From Aphrocallistes beatrix (taxonomy: Eukaryota; Porifera; Hexactinellida; Sceptrulophora; Aphrocallistidae): a stretch of DNA of 64,000 nt. The notes beneath the pieces are model-generated. The model did not search any database. It saw only the letters and a program-made list of their open reading frames with translations, and was not told where the DNA came from. The stretch is from assembly GCA_963281255.1 (NCBI GenBank), contig OY725501.1, forward strand, positions 2,829,674-2,893,673, given 5' to 3'. Position 1 is the stretch's first letter. The number at the start of each line of letters is the position of its first letter. Positions 19,686 to 30,255 of this stretch are shown here, piece by piece. The translations under genes and the position numbers were made by a program.

Positions 19686-22600
19686 ATGATGGACTCAACT
19701 TTAGTAAACCCTTCCAACAGCTGGAATCATTTCCCCAACTATTTCAATCTGAATTCGGATATCGCCATAAATCCACAGCAGTACGTCCCGCTCAGAGATG
19801 TTCTCGAGTGGCCGCCAGCACTCGTGAGGAACTGGTTGGTGGGTCTAGGTCCTGAGTTCCACTCTATCTCCTCCGAGTTTCAGACACAACAAGTCCGGGG
19901 CAATGACCTGCTACATATTGGGGTAGAGCGTTTGCTGACGCTGGGGATTAGCAGCATCTCACAACAAGAAACTATCCTGCAAGCGTTGGAACAACTGCGA
20001 AATGTGACATGTTCCAATGGAGAGAGTACACTCCTCATCAGTCAGTCCCTCTCTGTCCATCTCACCCAGCTGATACAGCATCTGTGCACAGGTATAGTCA
20101 CTTTGTTTTATTTTACTGCTGCCAAGTTTTCTCTTTCACGTCTGCATAGTTGCAATAGCACGATGTTGTGATGTAAATGGTGATGAATGGAAATGAGATA
20201 CATATGCGTAAAATAGAGTTTTAATGGCTCAATGTCAGCGCATTTCTGTTTTTGTTTGATATTAACTAATGCAATATAGTACGTAAGATGAAGTATATTT
20301 CACGATTAAGCAGGTCTTAGTACACAAATTACAAAAAGAGAGAAAAGTATCATGCATTTAATCTAAAATCCAAAACATAACAGGGCCGGCGCCACTGGTC
20401 CGGTTGGTGTGGTTTTAACCGGACCACTTTTCAAAAGTGGTCCGGTTGGTTCGGCAGAAACCGGACCACTTCTCAAACCGTGGTACCGGCGCTGCATAAT
20501 GGAGATACGTATATCGTGAAAAGGCAGGAATTCGTTTGCCTCAGAAGAGTCAAAAAAGCGAGACAGTTTTCATATATGTAAGTATCACTGTCCTTAATTT
20601 TGTTTTCACATTAAAATTGCTTGGGTTTCACTCAGAATAAGATTAAGAGTGCTTGTTGAATTGTTTGGTATAATGCATTTTGTGTCACCATCATTATCTT
20701 TCTAACATCTATCTTATAGATATCTTATCAAATTAATATTATTCATGATTTAATGTAATATTTAAACCTTTTGAAACTTGATAATATACTTGTAGGTCAA
20801 TTGCTCTTTTTGGATAAATTATTTGACATAATTAGTGTGGAATCATCAATGCAGGTTTCTTCGCTGATAAGTTTGAATAATTAACATTTTATTAGAAACG
20901 AAATGAGCATCAAAAATGGACATGTTTAATATTTAGTTGGTAGTAGCTATTAATAAACTCAATTTACGTCGAATATTCGCTGATGTTCAGTCTACTGGAT
21001 TCTATCATTGCATTCTGTGCCTTAATTGGGGACTATGCCCAAACAAGGAATTAACTCAGCCAATGCATATTATCATAAGATTGTCACTTGTAATTGACAA
21101 TGTCAGCTAAGGACTTCAACTTGTTTTTGTAAAAGTTAAATTGTGATGGATATATAATACAATTTTGATAAAAATCCAGGTTTAAACATATTGAAATATT
21201 TATTTATCAGACTTTTCTATGAAATCAGTCTAAATTTGATAAAATCCTTGAGTAGATTTTTTTAAATTCTTCCAGTAAATTAGCTAGGTGAAGAACGTTT
21301 GTAGAATGTGATTCATCCCTCCAGTTGTGGTGGCTACACCTGTTTAGCTATTAGGTTACACTTGATTACATCCTGCTGTTTGGATTACAATATCACATTT
21401 TAACATTATATTTAGTAATCAATTTTTGATTCTTTGTTAGCAGAATGTATTATCAAGTTGAGATAAGGATAATTGTGATTATTCTAATTCTGCTATGTGA
21501 TTAGGGTTGAGTCCAGACAACGGGTCAGAAGACAGTGCTCTTCGCCTCTCAGTAGAGACGTTTGAGTGTGTGCATGCCGTGCTTGAAGATCTCCGTCATC
21601 TCATTACCACCATAGAGCAGTTGAGGCGTCCTGATTTTCCCCTAAAACTGGATCATTACCCACCCTCTCTCAACTCATGGCAGGAAACCATGCAGAGTCT
21701 GCTCGCTGAGTCGCAGACTCTGCTGCGTCTCCTGTCCAGATACGACACGAGAGAGAGCGTGATGGCCGCGCTGAAGGCTTGCTCTGCCATATCTGAGACG
21801 CTGACTCGCCTCTTCAACTGCTTCCAGCATCCTCCCATATCAAACCACAAGTCTAGTTTCATCGTGGTGCCTCTGCCCTCCTCACCCGGAGCTAAGCTAG
21901 GACTCAATCTGAAGAAATACAGAGATGGGAAGATAAGAATTTCTGAAGTTGTGCCCAACTCTCCTGTTGCGCAGTAAGTCATCCTTTAATCCCTCAGAAC
22001 TTTAGCTGACTCTCAGAGATATTATTTAAAACCCTGGGAATACTTGGGGTCAAAGGTATAAATAGAAATGACCCACTTTCATTTTCACTTTCAGTTTACT
22101 TTCAATTAACTTTCACTTTCACTTTCACTTCAACATTCCTGGACGTGCCAGGGATAACTTATTAATACATTTACGCATACTGATGCTGCATTGTGTATTT
22201 ATAGGACTGAGATACTGCACGTGGGGGACGAAGTGGTGCGGATACGGGACCAGATGGTAGTGTCATGGGAGCTCTCTTCAGTGGTGCGTCTCTTCAGTGG
22301 GAATAAGAGCAGCCTCTCAATCACCATCCGATCACACACCTCCACTAACAGTTCCACTCCACGTAGCATCATCCTCTCCACCGGATCCCCCACCCCCTCT
22401 CCTCGCTCCCCTCACCGGTTCCTCTGCCCCGCCAGTCCAGACGAGGTACCGGGTCCTGAACTATCTCCACCCCCGAAGGATATCCTGCGGCGACCCAACC
22501 GGCAGACAGAAAGATGCGGCAGTGATTTAAACGATCTACGCGATCCGATGCCTCTAAAACGTGCCATGAGCCTACCTCCTCAAGATAGAACGAAAGTAAC

Positions 22601-23741
22601 CTCTATCTCCTTCCTACCGCTAGAGAGACGTCTCAGTGATTCGGATATTTTCGGTGACAAAGTTAGCAAACCAACCAGTCCCACCTCTACGGCGAGTCCG
22701 AAGGCATACCGAACCCTGGTGGTGGGCGGGGTAGTCACGAGGATCCCCATCAACCCAACAGAAATGAAGCCAGTGAAGAAGAGGACGACAGGAATCAGCA
22801 AAATCTTCAAGTCAATAAGCTTCCGTAACATCATCCCCCAGACCTCTGGCACGCAAACTAAGAGTGGGTCATCTCAGAATGTTAAGAAATCAGTTGATTG
22901 CGAATTGACGGAGAGTTATCAAATTAAAATCATTAACGGTATCCCGCACAAGTTCCCTGCCAGAGGGACAGATAAGGGGAAGGAGCGAGACAAGGCCTTT
23001 ACCAAGGAGAAGAAAACCCACAACTCCAAAGTGAAGGCAAACGCTACTGCGTTTCCTTATTCTCACTCTGTTGAGTCATTCAGTAAGGTCAAGCCTAGCT
23101 CTTCCCTTCATAACGGATTTCTGGATTCCCCCCTCCTCGACAAGAAGTCCGCCGCATCCCTCTCCAGTTCAGACCTTCTCAAATCTGAGAATAGAGGCCA
23201 GTCTCCGAATCTGCAAGGGAAGTTCGTGCATCGAGTCGCTTCGAACGGGGAGGTCGAAGCGGAGTTGATATCGGAGATCAGTGACACGATAGATCCAGTC
23301 AACTTGGAACATATTCCGCAGGAATTAAAGGTCCCCTACACCTCCATCCGGAATCCGGAATGCACTGGGTGGCTGACTAAGCAGGGAGGTTCTGGATTGA
23401 CACCGAAGAATTGGAGGAAGCGATGGTTCGCTCTTAAAGGCGACAATCTCTACTACTACAAATCTTCTTTCGATCTGTACGCACTCGGAAAGATCTACAT
23501 CCCCAAATACGCAGTGGATTTCAACATTGAAACCAAGAAAAAGTACTCCTTCAGCCTATACCACCCTCTGACACGGACTTACTACCTGTACGCGGACACT
23601 GAGCAGGAAATACATAAATGGGTCAAAATCCTCTCCACCATCAGCCGCCCCACATTCTCAACCCCGGGGAGGGTCTCTTCTCCCAGCAGCGATTCCACGC
23701 GGGACGAGAAGAGTAGATGCTCGCAGAATTCGCTAGACTAA
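19686..23741 (+). CDS. CNKSR: CNK, connector enhancer of KSR (SAM-CRIC-PDZ-PH scaffold)
   Basis: CNK is a scaffold joining Ras, KSR/Raf and Rho-family signalling at the plasma membrane. Three exons, 19686-20091, 21505-21973 and 22205-23741, join in frame at GT-AG sites to give 803 residues. A SAM domain spans residues about 38-105 (VLEWPPALVRNWLVGLGPEF, GNDLLHIGVERLLTLGI). The CRIC region runs to about 230 (HLITTIEQLRR). A PDZ domain at about 252-332 has the degenerate carboxylate loop AKLGLNL and is split by intron 2. A long Ser/Pro-rich linker with many SP sites follows. The C-terminal PH domain at about 677-773 begins CTGWLTKQGG and keeps the closing-helix Trp (EIHKWVKIL). Domain order is diagnostic. 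Intron 1 (1.4 kb) contains a small MITE. The choice between two adjacent ATGs at the start is unimportant. Confidence 0.92.
20381..20494. repeat. hAT-like foldback MITE in CNK intron 1
   Basis: The left end CAGGGCCGGCGCCACT and reverse-complemented right end CAGCGCCGGTACCAC are related. The interior is built of inverted copies of GGTCCGGTT and AACCGGACCACTT. CATAA flanks both sides (20376-20380 and 20495-20499), a possible 5-bp target duplication. That is shorter than the 8 bp expected for hAT, so the superfamily is uncertain. Confidence 0.65.
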
Positions 23742-24467
23742 CGGAGGACTTCTGTGTTTAGTATTATTTGTGAAAATGCGCCACCAAAGGTCACATGTGA
23801 ATACCTCCACATTTGTATAATTATGTCTTATTTCCTTTTTGATAAATTCAATTGATTATAATTGTATTATTATATGTAGATTATTTTTAGATGATTATTT
23901 TCTTTATTTCCCTAACATCAATCTTTAACATTATATGAAAATGTTTTAGTGCTCAGCCAATTAGCAATTCCCCCAGTAGCAACCAATTTTAAGTCCCAAG
24001 TGTAGATTTGTATTAATTAAGTTCCATTATTAGCAACCTTTTGAACAAAACCCGAGTTTCTAATAATATGGGAATTCCGCTATTTAGTAGATTTTAAATA
24101 ATTATATTTATCGTTTTCTGATACAGTGGATCCTCCCATAATGTACTCTCCAAGAAGCGAACGAACAACGTGCAGATTGCGACCCGAAGTAATTTTTTTT
24201 GAAATTTTCACAAATGCCCCGTCCCGCTTTTATCATGTCTAAGATTGGCATCTATGTGTACCTTGTACAGATTAAGATGATACAAGTATATGGACCATGG
24301 TGTTCAATAGCATCAATATCACCATATGTATGATTGTATAATTGTCATATAATCTATACAGTCCATCGCCAATCACAGTATTAACTAATTAGAAGCTTTG
24401 TTGTCAAGTGTCCATTGATTTTATCCTCACTTTCTTATTTGATATTTTACTCAATAGAATCATTCGA
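23742..24467. other. Intergenic with two dispersed-repeat fragments
   Basis: About 23955-24090 matches the repeat at 46812-46915. About 24205-24262 (GTCCCGCTTTTATCATG, TTGGCAT) matches the right end of the MITE at 29484-29635. No gene was seen. Confidence 0.5.
23955..24090. repeat. Dispersed short repeat (family shared with 46812)
   Basis: CCAATTTTAAGTCCCAAGTG and the following 40 bp closely match the copy at about 46838-46895. The far end, TTTCTAATAATATGGGAATT, is an inverted version of that copy's start (TTCGCATATTATTAGAA). This is a likely non-autonomous DNA element of about 130 bp. Confidence 0.5.
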
Positions 24468-25667
24468 ATGGCATCTCGAATAGGAGCAGAATCTCTGTTG
24501 GGAGAGAAGAGAGTGGAGAGAGAGTTGGAGGAGTTGAGGAGTCAGGTGCAGAGAGAGAAAGAGAGAGTTAGAAAGCATTTCCAAGAGCTCCATCTCCTGC
24601 TAGCAGCTAAAGAACAAAGTGTGTTGCTAGAGCTAGATGAGATTGTAGAGCGAGTGAGAAGAGAGTTGTCAGAGAAGAGAGCTCTCCTCCAACAGCTGAA
24701 CACAGCCAGAGAAGACCTGGAGAGAGATCTGACTGAGAACAAGTTGAGAGAGCTGCTGCAGAAGAATCTGCGTAGTCTGGAAGGTGGCATTGGAGAGGTG
24801 TTAGGTGGAGAAGGTGTGACAGTTGGGAGGGTAGAGGTGGAGTGGAATGTGGAGGGAGTAGAGTTCGCAGTGAATGATGTGTGTAAGGTTGTTTGTCCGA
24901 AAGAGAAACCTGTTGAACCTATAAACTATTCTCTGAAAGTACGTCCTGTGTGGTCTCGTGTTACTAGAGGAGAAGGTCCTGATCAGATTTCAAGTCCAAT
25001 GCAGATATCTATTGACAATACGACACAGAATATATTTGTGACAGATTATGCGTGCAGGAGAATTCAAGTTTTCAACTCAGAAGGAAGGCATCTATACTCT
25101 ATTACTGATCTCATAGAATATCCTATTGGAATAGCTCTAACAAATATATTCATATTCGTAGCAGTAGAGGGAAATTTGTTGAAACTAAACAAATCTACTA
25201 ACAAGCTAGTCAAGTCAGTGGAAACAAAAAATCTTGTCTCGGGAATTGAGACTGGTGAAGGTACAAATATTTACGGATGTGAAAATCGCCAACAATCAGT
25301 GGTTGTATTAGACAATAATCTCAAATTCCTGAAAAGAATCAAACTGAAATCATCTCATTTAAAACCAACTACTCAAACTCACTGCATCAAATTCTATCGG
25401 AATGATATGTATGTAATGTGTGGTAACTATCCTTCTTACCATCTCCAGATATTCTCTCTAGAAGGAAAGCTGCTAAGATGTTTGATAACAAAAAAAGAAA
25501 TAGACTGGAGTTATTTCTTTTCCATAGATCGAGTGGGGAATATCATAGTAGCTGATTGGGGAAGGAATCAAATCAAGATATTCAACAATGAAGGAGATAC
25601 AATACACACCATTAGCAATGCACACTTAGCTGAGAATGAGAAAAACTTGACCATCCTCGCGGAATAG
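24468..25667 (+). CDS. Coiled-coil/NHL-repeat protein 2, C-terminus frameshifted
   Basis: Second NHL paralogue, starting at the conserved MASRIGAESLLGEK. The in-frame ATG at 24408 is unconserved. The layout matches gene 1: coiled coil at about 12-110, linker VRPVWSRVTRGEGP, then NHL repeats (PMQISIDNTTQNIFVTD, GRHLYSITDLIEYPIGIALT, VGNIIVADWGRNQIKIF). Near 25641-25650 the sequence differs by a net +2/-1 from its paralogues. Translation therefore leaves the family frame and ends at 25667 with NLTILAE. The missing 28 or so codons (HPRGIALDNSNKIIVAQ to CLQAF) are still intact in another frame as far as 25735. The last propeller blade is thus lost. The lesion is recent, or it is a sequencing error. 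It may be a functional truncated protein or an incipient pseudogene. Confidence 0.8.
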   Translation: MASRIGAESLLGEKRVERELEELRSQVQREKERVRKHFQELHLLLAAKEQSVLLELDEIVERVRRELSEKRALLQQLNTAREDLERDLTENKLRELLQKNLRSLEGGIGEVLGGEGVTVGRVEVEWNVEGVEFAVNDVCKVVCPKEKPVEPINYSLKVRPVWSRVTRGEGPDQISSPMQISIDNTTQNIFVTDYACRRIQVFNSEGRHLYSITDLIEYPIGIALTNIFIFVAVEGNLLKLNKSTNKLVKSVETKNLVSGIETGEGTNIYGCENRQQSVVVLDNNLKFLKRIKLKSSHLKPTTQTHCIKFYRNDMYVMCGNYPSYHLQIFSLEGKLLRCLITKKEIDWSYFFSIDRVGNIIVADWGRNQIKIFNNEGDTIHTISNAHLAENEKNLTILAE

Positions 25668-25735
25668 CACTCGACAATTCAAACAAGATTATTGTGGCAC
25701 AGTGGAATCCTAATGGCTGTCTACAAGCTTTCTAA

Positions 25736-26284
25736 ACGCGATTGACATTGCAGCACACGTATTCCCTCTCCATGAACGAGAATGTTTCCCCGTAAATTCA
25801 AATATATTAGGCCCTGACTAATTGAATGTTATGCTTATTTTACTAATTCACTATTTTCAACTTGTACGCAGGAGAATTTGCAGTGATTATAGGTTTACTA
25901 CAAATATTATATGGTTTGTACTTTTGTAGGGATTTCATAGACTTTGTATTGAGACTTCTCTGTGTTATATCACACTGTATTATGAATGTTGATTGCACTC
26001 ACGAACTACTATTTTCAGCGATAAATCTCTTATACAAATACTCCCTCTCCGTCAGTTTATTATAGAAATAACTAAAACTTGACTCTACCGCCGGATACAT
26101 TTGCAATATTTCTCAGTTCATTCAGCGAATATTGAATATTTAACACAACACATGGACATGAATAGTATTCTTTCCAATAATCTCACACCCCAAACTTTTT
26201 TTTGTTCATTAGAATAATGATGTTGGGATATTTATAAAAAAAGTTTGTTTGTTCTTGTTATTATTGACTAACTCCAGTAGATAG
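25736..26284. other. NHL gene 2 3' flank, duplicated downstream of NHL gene 3
   Basis: Segments such as ATATTAGGCCCTGACT, CTATTTTCAACTTGTAC and TCATTCAGCGAATATTGAAT recur in the same order after NHL gene 3 (28867-29222). The frame at 25862-26065 is not supported as a gene. Confidence 0.6.
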
Positions 26285-27178
26285 ATGGCGGGGGTTCCTG
26301 TAGAAGTAGGAGTGGATGAAGAGAGAGGGAAAACACTGAGACGAGAGGCAAACCTCCAATTCAAAGCCAACAACTACGAACTAGCTTTAGAAACCTACTC
26401 CAAGACCGTCCCTCTTGACCTGTCCACAGCTCTAGCACTGTCGATACACATCAACATGGCCATTGCAAGCTCCAAGCTTGAGAAGTATGAGGAGTGCAGG
26501 CAGTACGCAATGAGATGTATAGAGCTTGATGCCACGGCTGTACGAGGCTACTTCTGGAAAGCGATGTCTGAGATCTACTTGAGATCATTTCAAGATGCGA
26601 AGTCCACGTTTGAGCAAGGATTGGAGATAGATCCCGCAAATAAGGACATCCCTAAACGACTCACTTTCTTAGATTTTTGTATCGCAAACTCTGAATTGAT
26701 TTCTAACTTCCCACAAAAGGATTGGCTGAACATTGAAGACGCGATCAATTACAATCTGAGGTATGCCAGTAAAGAGAAGTTTGCGAAGGAAATGACTAAA
26801 ATGACCAAACGCAAGAAGGACGACAAAGTCGTGTGTATCAGCAGCGGTGTCTGTAACTTCTTTGGTAAGATCGTATCAATGGAGATCCCAACCCACGCGT
26901 TTTCTCAGGAGCAGAAGGATATCAATTGGAAGATCAAATGCGGAGAATACCACAAGATATATACTCAGGTTCTGATCTCCCTAACTCCGGACGGTAGCAG
27001 GAGCTACGAGTACAAGGTCCACTCGGAGGGAGAGGGGGACAAGTTTAATGAGTTCCAGGTCTACGCTTTCCAGAGTTTAGAGAAGACAGCTCACACGCCC
27101 TCTGGAACGCCGTATAATCCTTATTTTCATCAAATCCTTTTCGAGTCCAGTTCCCCTGAAGGAGCCACCCCCAACTAA
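26285..27178 (+). CDS. TPR-repeat protein of unknown family
   Basis: The gene has a single exon encoding 297 residues. The N-terminal half holds about three tetratricopeptide repeats (LRREANLQFKANNYELALET, NMAIASSKLEKYEECRQYAM, FWKAMSEIYLRSFQDAKSTF followed by EIDPANKDI). The first resembles chaperone-binding TPRs of the STIP1/SGT type. The C-terminal half (about 150 residues, including ISSGVCNFFGKIVSMEIPTH and ITQVLISLTPDGS-like beta segments) is not one I recognise and does not look like a CS domain. TPRs usually mediate protein-protein contacts; the partner is unknown. The gene lies between NHL genes 2 and 3, so it sits inside or beside the duplicated block. The ATG follows an in-frame-neutral AGATAG context and is the first Met. 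Confidence 0.75.
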   Translation: MAGVPVEVGVDEERGKTLRREANLQFKANNYELALETYSKTVPLDLSTALALSIHINMAIASSKLEKYEECRQYAMRCIELDATAVRGYFWKAMSEIYLRSFQDAKSTFEQGLEIDPANKDIPKRLTFLDFCIANSELISNFPQKDWLNIEDAINYNLRYASKEKFAKEMTKMTKRKKDDKVVCISSGVCNFFGKIVSMEIPTHAFSQEQKDINWKIKCGEYHKIYTQVLISLTPDGSRSYEYKVHSEGEGDKFNEFQVYAFQSLEKTAHTPSGTPYNPYFHQILFESSSPEGATPN

Positions 27179-27597
27179 CTGAGTCGTTATTTCATTAATT
27201 TATGTGTATTCTGGATTTTATTTACGTCTGTGTACAAAAATTAAACTCTTTATTTAGTAGTATGATGTTACAAAGAACACACAAATCTATTGAAATATTC
27301 TGCGTTATTGAATATAGGACAGGAATGTATGAGCTGTGGTGGCCTCCATGCAGAGATGCCAACTTTTGGGAAATGAATCCATGAGAATCGAAGCAAGAAT
27401 GTTCTTGCGTCTTCCAATAGTTGCCTGGGCCTTTCGTCAGGCGGTCAATCATTTAATGAATCCAGATGTAGAGATTAGGGCAGTATAAGAATAACTTCGA
27501 TCAATTTCCAACTTCAAAAATACTTGACGATCAAAAACAGGACAGTGTCCACTATTTTATTAACACTTCCTATTTGATTATTACTAGAATCAGTAGA
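27179..27597. other. Short spacer before NHL gene 3
   Basis: Contains GAGATGCCAACTTTTGGGA, which resembles an end of a small DNA element (compare ATGCCAAC at 29485). No gene was seen. Confidence 0.4.
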
Positions 27598-28866
27598 ATG
27601 GCATCTCGAATAGGAGCAGAATCAGTGCTGGGAGAGGAGAGAGAGGAGAGAGTGGAGAGAGAGTTGGAGGCGTTGAGGAGTCAGGTGCAGAGAGAGAAAG
27701 AGAGAGTTAGAACGCATTTCCAAGAGTTCCATCTGCTGCTAGCAGCTAGAGAACAAAGTGTGTTGCTAGAACTAGATGAGATTGTAGAGCGAGTGAGAAG
27801 AGAGTTGTCAGAGAAGAGAGCTCTCCTCCAACAGCTGAGCACAGCCAGAGAAGACCTGGAGAGAGATCTGACTGAGAACAAGTTGAGAGAGCTGCTGCAG
27901 AAGAATCTGCGTAGTCTGGAAGATGGCATTGGAGAGGTATTAGGTGGAGAAGGTGTGACAGTTGGATGGGTAGAGGTGGAGTGGAATGTGGAGGGAGTAG
28001 AGTTCGCAGTGAGTGATGTGTGTAAGGTTGTTTGTCTGAAGGAGAAACCTGTTGAACCTGTAGACTATTCTCTGAAAGTACGTCCTGTCTGGTCTCGTGT
28101 TACAGGAGGAGAAGGTCCTGAACAGATTTCAGATCCAATGCAGATATCTATTGACAATACAACACAGAATATATTTGTGACAGATTCTGGTAGAATTCAA
28201 GTCTTCAACTCGGAAGGAAAGCATCTATACTCTATTACTGATCTCATAGAATGTCCTAGTGGAATAGCCCTGACGAATGAATTCATATTCGTAGCAGTTA
28301 AGGGAAATTTGTTGAAACTAAACAAATCTACTAACAAGCTAGTCAAGTCAGTGAAAACAGAGAATCCTGTCTGGGGAATTGAGACTGGTGGAGACACAAA
28401 TATTTACGGATGTGAAAGTAACAAACAATCAGTGATTGTATTAGACAATAATCTCAAATTCCTGAAAAGAATCAAACTGAAATCATCTCATTTAGAATCA
28501 TATACTCAAACTCACAGCATCAAATTCTATCAGAATGATATGTATGTAATGTGTGGTGACTATCCTTCTTACTATCTCCAGATATTCTCTCTAGAAGGAA
28601 AGCTGCTAAGATGTTTGATACCAAAAGAAGAAATAGTCTGGAGTTATTTCTTTACCATGGATCGAGTGGGGAATATCATAGTAGCTGATTGGGGAGGTAG
28701 TCAAATCAAGATATCCAACAATGAAGGAGATACAATACACACCATTAGCAATGCACACTTAGCTGAGAATGAGGAATTTGACCGTCCTTATGGCGTCGCA
28801 CTCGACAATTCAAACAGGATTATTGTAGCACAGAGGAATCCTAATGGCTGTCTACAAGCTTTCTAA
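27598..28866 (+). CDS. Coiled-coil/NHL-repeat protein 3
   Basis: Third paralogue, intact, 422 residues from the conserved MASRIGAESVLGEE. A four-residue insertion relative to its sisters (EREE in ERVEREL) lies near residue 14. The coiled coil spans about 12-114 and the linker is VRPVWSRVTGGEGPE. NHL repeats run to the shared C-terminus NPNGCLQAF. Nucleotide identity with gene 2 is very high in the coiled coil and in the later NHL blades. It is lower in the blades at about residues 195-290, where the copies differ most (DSGRIQVFNSEG, ECPSGIALTNEF). Preceding bases (TATTTGATTATT...GAATC) are shared with gene 2. No RING or B-box exon was found upstream. Confidence 0.83.
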   Translation: MASRIGAESVLGEEREERVERELEALRSQVQREKERVRTHFQEFHLLLAAREQSVLLELDEIVERVRRELSEKRALLQQLSTAREDLERDLTENKLRELLQKNLRSLEDGIGEVLGGEGVTVGWVEVEWNVEGVEFAVSDVCKVVCLKEKPVEPVDYSLKVRPVWSRVTGGEGPEQISDPMQISIDNTTQNIFVTDSGRIQVFNSEGKHLYSITDLIECPSGIALTNEFIFVAVKGNLLKLNKSTNKLVKSVKTENPVWGIETGGDTNIYGCESNKQSVIVLDNNLKFLKRIKLKSSHLESYTQTHSIKFYQNDMYVMCGDYPSYYLQIFSLEGKLLRCLIPKEEIVWSYFFTMDRVGNIIVADWGGSQIKISNNEGDTIHTISNAHLAENEEFDRPYGVALDNSNRIIVAQRNPNGCLQAF

Positions 28867-30255
28867 GCGACTGACGTTGCAGTTTACAAGTTCCCTCTCC
28901 ATGAACGAGACTTATTTCCTTGTCAATTCTAAATATATTAGGCCCTGACTTTGACTTTGACTTATTTATACTATTCTACTATTTTCAACTTGTACATATA
29001 CTTTGTATTGATACTTTGTCTCCGTTATTAGCTAATTCCTTTCCTAAAGTAGCAATGAATCTCCCTCCCCGTCATTAAGTTACGAATATAATTATAGTGA
29101 ACTTACTACCGAATACATTTATAATATTTCATAGTTCGTTCAGCAAATATTGAATATAGTATATTGACATAACGTATGTACTCGAATAGTATCCCTTCGA
29201 TTAATCGTACACTCCCAAACAAGGTGCCAACTCACATACACAATTAGATCATGTCTAGTCTATGCTTCTATATTATGATGTGGTATTAAAAATTCCTATT
29301 TTAAAGCCCCTAAAACAATCGGACATAAAATTTTATGCCTAAAGGAGCGTCTTGTCCTTCTGGATGAATCCTTGATGGCAAGACCACAGTGTTATCTATT
29401 ATATAAGAACATGGTCGATGTCATAAACATTTTGAAACCATGCAACGTCATTGTAATATACTACGTACCAGTATTATTTCATTCATGCCAACCGTCCCGC
29501 ATTTCTTACTCTTCATAAAATTTTCTCGAGTGTCCCGATTTTAAATCAAATTTCCCTATTTTGTCCCTCTTTTTGTGAGTCAATGTATAATACTTTTATA
29601 TTGCGTCCCGCTTTATCATGGCTCAAGTTGGCATGTATGTTATTTGAACATGAACCATTGTGGTGATTGATTCATACTCCAGTCCTCATGTTTCCGCTTT
29701 TTGCTACAGCTATATATTCTTGCTAGTTTGCCGACTATATTACTTTGTATAGTGGCCTCCTTTTGAAATACTCAGTTTCGTTTAAATTTTTCCAGGCACA
29801 TAACATGCTTTACTATGCAAACTATATTCACTGACATTACAGTCTGTCTTTACTGGATGCTGGGTTGGAGGCAAACGGGATATCTTTTTGATATTTTTTT
29901 AGCAGCCATCCATGTTACCAATATACCAAGCGTTTTTATTTGAATTACTTAGTAAATATGATACATGTCAGCTCATCACCTAATACAATTAACGTAATTG
30001 GTTTGTTGTACAATAAAGTAAAAATCATTAATAGAATTGCATAGCAAATGAGATCCATTGTGGTTGACTCTGCAAGTGCGTAGACTGCATCAAGGCTTTC
30101 TACAGACTAAGATTAGCTAAGAATAGTGGCTATTTTCATGCAAATCCTTCTTAGTGTGTTCTATATCTGGAAACCAGTTCTATTTTTAGATATTATATAA
30201 TTTGAAAAGAATAAATATACCTGAGTTGGTCAATTTTATAAACTGGAATTATAAA
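28867..30255. other. NHL gene 3 3' flank and PNKP upstream region
   Basis: 28867-29222 is homologous to the flank of NHL gene 2. A MITE lies at 29484-29635. No gene was seen in 29640-30255. Confidence 0.5.
29484..29635. repeat. Small MITE with ATGCCAAC ends
   Basis: CATGCCAACCGTCCCGC on the left and GTCCCGCTTTATCATGGCTC...TTGGCATG on the right form inverted ends around a 150-bp AT-rich core containing further GTCCC motifs. Related single ends lie at about 24205 and 27355. Confidence 0.55.

Noticed and set aside
26285-27178. TPR protein considered as SUGT1 (SGT1)
   Set aside because: The C-terminal half lacks recognisable CS and SGS domain motifs, so only a TPR protein is claimed.
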